Source: Lachnoclostridium sp. An118
GTDB taxonomy: Bacteria > Bacillota > Clostridia > Lachnospirales > Lachnospiraceae
Reading direction: 5' to 3'
DNA: 54,939 nucleotides
Assembly: GCF_002160985.1 (NCBI RefSeq)
Contig: NZ_NFLQ01000020.1
Span: 1 to 54,939, forward strand
Shown: one piece after another, positions 52,376-54,939 of the stretch
Layout: the number at the start of each line of letters is the position of its first letter
How positions within the stretch are numbered: position 1 is the stretch's first letter
Program-made: the position numbers and the translations under genes
The notes under the pieces: generated by a model
What the model saw: the letters and a program-made list of their open reading frames with translations, nothing else
Told to the model about the DNA's origin: nothing
Databases searched by the model: none

Positions 52376-54835
52376 ATGGATTACGAGGAACTAAGAGATT
52401 CTGTCTTTTTAGGGGATGACCCATATCTTGCGCATGTGGTTTCGGAAAGCGGAGCAACGCAAAGCGAAAAGGAGCATCTTTCGGGGACAAAGGAGTTGGC
52501 TGAAAGAAACTGCCCCCTGGAAATCCTGAAAAACATAGTCATATCGGGAGCATTGCTCCATGATGCAGGAAAACTGAGTGAAGAATTCTATGCGTATATG
52601 AAGGATGTCCTGAAAAATGGCGAGAATGCAAGAAAACAGATGATCGACCATACGTCTGCCGGCGGAAGGGTATTGGAGAACATAACAGGTAGAGGGACAC
52701 TATCTGAATTCATCGGGATGGCAGTGTATTCGCATCACGGGTTGCAGGATGGCATTGAGATGGAAACAGGCACCACTCTTTTTGAAAAGAGGCGGGAGAA
52801 AGAGATTGACTTTGAAACGGTACGACAGAGGTACTTTCAAATCATTGATAAAAAATGTCTGGTAAGATATCTTGCCGCAGCACATGCAGATTTAAGAAAA
52901 ATATGCAAACAGATTGATGATTTTGTGCAGAGTGCTGGAGGGAAGGACTGTGGGAGCAAAGATTTCTATCTGGGAATGTTTGAGAGACTGACATTGTCTG
53001 TTTTGATCGACAGTGACTGGACAGACACCGCATGTTTCTGCCAGAACGAGTCCCACCCGGAGCGGATCACAGAGGAGAGGACACAGGAAATCTGGCAGGA
53101 GGCAATTGCGCATTTTGAAGCGCACATGAAGGAGATAGCTGAATCAGGCAAGAAAAGTCCGCTCAATGTATATAGAGATGAGATATCGGACCTATGCTTT
53201 CGGGCGGCACATGAAGAGAAAAGTCTGTACCGCCTGACAGTCCCCACCGGAGCGGGAAAGACATTCAGCAGTCTTCGGTTTGCCCTTTACCATGCGCAGA
53301 AATACCATAAGAAACATATTTTTTATGTAGCTCCATTCAATTCTATACTGGAACAGAACGCAGAGGATATCCGAAAGGCGGTGGGCAATAGTGAGTTTGT
53401 GCTGGAGCATCACTGCAATATCTTTTATGAAGACGAAAACAGGGAGATAGTTTATAAGAAACTGACAGAAAACTGGAATTCTCCTGTGATCGTCACTACG
53501 GCGGTACAGATGTTGAACACTCTGTTTTCTGGACAAAAGAGCAGTATCCGCAGAATGTATAATCTGTGCAACAGCGTGATTATTTTTGATGAGGTGCAGG
53601 CATTTCCGGTGAGAGGAACGGAGTTGTTCCATTTGGCAGTGAATTTCTTGACTACGTTTTGTCATACAACAGTCGTCCTGTGCTCGGCGACACAGCCGTC
53701 ACTTGCGCGATTGAAAGAAAACAATCTGTTCGGCTGTGGGGAGATGGCGGGCTCGTCCAAAAGATACGCGGCTGCGTTCAAACGGGTAGAAATCGAGGAT
53801 GCGACGGATTTGGTAAAAGGCGGTATGCAGCCAGAAGATATCAGCGGATTTGCGCTGAAGGCTTTTCGGAAATACGGTTCGGTGCTGATCGTTGTCAATA
53901 CGACCAGATGTGCGAAACAGATTTACGAAGAGCTAAACAGGTCCTGTGATGAAGCATGCAGACTATATCACCTAAGCACCCGGATGTGTCCCAAAAACAG
54001 AAAAGATGAGTTGGAGGCGATGAAACGGGATTTGCAAAATAAAGAACCTGTAATCTGTGTCAGCACGCAGCTCATCGAGGCAGGGGTGAACGTGTCCTTT
54101 GGGTGTGTGATCCGATCTCTGGCCGGGCTGGACAGCATTGTTCAGGCGGCGGGGCGTTGCAACCGCCATAAAGAAGTAGAGATGGGAAAGGTCTATATCG
54201 TGAAAATGGCGTATGAAGTGGAACAGTTGAAGCAACTTCACGATATCAGCCGGGCGCAGGGGGCAGCAGGGAAGTTTTTGTACTATTTTAAGGAGAACCC
54301 TGCAGCGTTTGACGGTTCTCTGGATTCCGAGAAATCCGTGACTGCATACTATAAGGAATTTTTTCGCGATGCGGGGACCGCTCCTACAAAGTATCCGATT
54401 CCGTCCTTAGGGACAACCCTGGATGAGCTGTTAGGAAGAAATGAGCCGGGCCGCAAACAGTTTGAGAGAAAACATAAAGGAAAAGCCGGAATGCCCCGTA
54501 TGTGTCAGGCATTCGCAACAGCCGGGAAAGAATATAAAGTCATTGACGAGAATGCAGAAGTGACGGTTGTCATACCATATGACGAAGCGGCGCAGAAGGC
54601 GATTGCCTCATTGGAAGACCGGTTTACGCCTATGGCTGAACAGAAGAAAGCGGTGCGCATCCTGCAGCAGTATTCGGTGGGGATTTCGGAGCATCTTTTG
54701 AAAAAACTGGGCCGGGCAGTCCACAGGATCGACGATGCGGCGGCCCTTGTGCTGAGTATGGATTATTATGATAAAAAGGAAGGTGTGTTGGAAGAAACTA
54801 GAAATCGGTTTTTAAACTTTGGTAGTGTCAAATAA
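52376..54835 (+). CDS. cas3: CRISPR-associated helicase/nuclease Cas3
   Basis: Cas3 with an N-terminal HD nuclease and a superfamily 2 helicase. HD motifs are LLHDAGK, DHTSAGG and YSHHGLQD in the first 130 residues. Helicase motifs are VPTGAGKTFSS (I), IIFDEVQAFP (II), LCSATQPS (III) and QAAGRCNRH (VI). Cas3 degrades DNA recruited by Cascade in type I systems; size suits subtype I-C but no other cas gene is in the window. ATG at 52376 follows GGGGGTG. The 819-residue product ends in NRFLNF-GSVK, and the last four codons appear to belong to an insertion-sequence end. Base composition is more AT-rich than the core genes. Confidence 0.92.
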   Translation: MDYEELRDSVFLGDDPYLAHVVSESGATQSEKEHLSGTKELAERNCPLEILKNIVISGALLHDAGKLSEEFYAYMKDVLKNGENARKQMIDHTSAGGRVLENITGRGTLSEFIGMAVYSHHGLQDGIEMETGTTLFEKRREKEIDFETVRQRYFQIIDKKCLVRYLAAAHADLRKICKQIDDFVQSAGGKDCGSKDFYLGMFERLTLSVLIDSDWTDTACFCQNESHPERITEERTQEIWQEAIAHFEAHMKEIAESGKKSPLNVYRDEISDLCFRAAHEEKSLYRLTVPTGAGKTFSSLRFALYHAQKYHKKHIFYVAPFNSILEQNAEDIRKAVGNSEFVLEHHCNIFYEDENREIVYKKLTENWNSPVIVTTAVQMLNTLFSGQKSSIRRMYNLCNSVIIFDEVQAFPVRGTELFHLAVNFLTTFCHTTVVLCSATQPSLARLKENNLFGCGEMAGSSKRYAAAFKRVEIEDATDLVKGGMQPEDISGFALKAFRKYGSVLIVVNTTRCAKQIYEELNRSCDEACRLYHLSTRMCPKNRKDELEAMKRDLQNKEPVICVSTQLIEAGVNVSFGCVIRSLAGLDSIVQAAGRCNRHKEVEMGKVYIVKMAYEVEQLKQLHDISRAQGAAGKFLYYFKENPAAFDGSLDSEKSVTAYYKEFFRDAGTAPTKYPIPSLGTTLDELLGRNEPGRKQFERKHKGKAGMPRMCQAFATAGKEYKVIDENAEVTVVIPYDEAAQKAIASLEDRFTPMAEQKKAVRILQQYSVGISEHLLKKLGRAVHRIDDAAALVLSMDYYDKKEGVLEETRNRFLNFGSVK

Positions 54836-54939
54836 GTTATGAAAAAGCGAAGCCTAAAAAATAGGCTCCGATTGAACCTTGAAAATCGCAGATATGAAGT
54901 TTGATGGCAGCTCACGCCACCCTTGACAGCACACAAAAG
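54821..54939. mobile_element. probable end of an insertion sequence, cut by the window edge
   Basis: GGTAGTGTCAAATAAGTT starts at 54821 inside the cas3 frame and looks like a terminal repeat of IS256/Mutator-type elements; this is memory of the pattern, not a search. A short hairpin AGCCTA/TAGGCT (54851-54867) follows and no gene is readable in the last 100 bases. Only one end is seen, so neither the transposase nor a target duplication can be confirmed. Confidence 0.45.

Noticed and set aside
52316-52378. cas3 start at 52316
   Set aside because: That ATG is inside the inverted repeat and lacks a Shine-Dalgarno. GGGGGTG stands seven bases before ATG 52376, and the shorter product begins in normal Cas3 style.

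Overview
The window reads as a stretch of chromosome from an anaerobic Firmicute of class Clostridia, most likely family Lachnospiraceae. This is an inference from gene content: class III fructose-1,6-bisphosphatase, a YtvI-type sporulation membrane protein, long-form Hpf, HprK, a eukaryotic-type HisA, the hom/ApgM-like kinase/aspartokinase order, and strong AGGAGG-type ribosome binding sites. I cannot name the species. About 51.4 kb is dense, fairly GC-rich housekeeping sequence. The last 3.5 kb is AT-rich accessory DNA. I see no rRNA or tRNA genes and no CRISPR array.

Layout. 0.1-4.2 kb: holA, lepA, hemW (+). 4.2-7.4 kb: pyrG and a DUF1846 gene (-). 7.5-14.4 kb: ftsH, an orphan ulaE, then uvrC-hprK-glcK (+). 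14.5-17.1 kb: a class A penicillin-binding protein with a repetitive tail (-). 17.2-21.9 kb: yigZ (+), facing hpf, a PsiE-like membrane gene, a PAP2 phosphatase and typA (-). 22.1-27.8 kb: ssb, dapA, dapB, fbp, a small lipoprotein and an orphan hisA (+). 27.9-35.4 kb: secA, prfB (two frames joined by a programmed +1 frameshift), hom, an ApgM-like putative homoserine kinase, and lysC. 35.4-37.1 kb: an XRE regulator and a CYTH triphosphatase (-), and a DJ-1/PfpI protein (+). 37.2-44.8 kb: the protein quality-control run tig-clpP-clpX-lon, then engB and ytvI. 44.8-51.4 kb: a copper-controlled copA, an AAA-ATPase/PD-(D/E)XK protein, ferritin (-) and an RlmI-like rRNA methyltransferase. 51.4-54.9 kb: AT-rich DNA with a small DUF3892-like gene behind a structured leader, cas3 behind another hairpin leader, and what looks like the end of an insertion sequence in the last codons of cas3.

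How genes work together. lysC, hom and the putative homoserine kinase form an operon for the aspartate pathway, and dapA/dapB supply its lysine and diaminopimelate branch. tig, clpP, clpX, lon and ftsH cover folding and energy-dependent proteolysis. hprK, glcK, fbp and ulaE handle carbon metabolism. secA, lepA, typA, prfB, hpf, engB and rlmI serve secretion and ribosome function.

Most interesting signals: (1) two genes, holA and uvrC, whose start codon sits seven bases after a TATAAT box, predicting leaderless mRNAs; (2) an in-frame start with its own Shine-Dalgarno inside copA that could release a free CopZ-like copper chaperone; (3) the accessory end of the window, where a DUF3892-like gene and cas3 each have a predicted leader of about 200 nt holding a perfect inverted repeat, and cas3 appears to be interrupted at its end by a mobile element; (4) a terminator-like hairpin inside the tig leader; (5) an orphan eukaryotic-type HisA.
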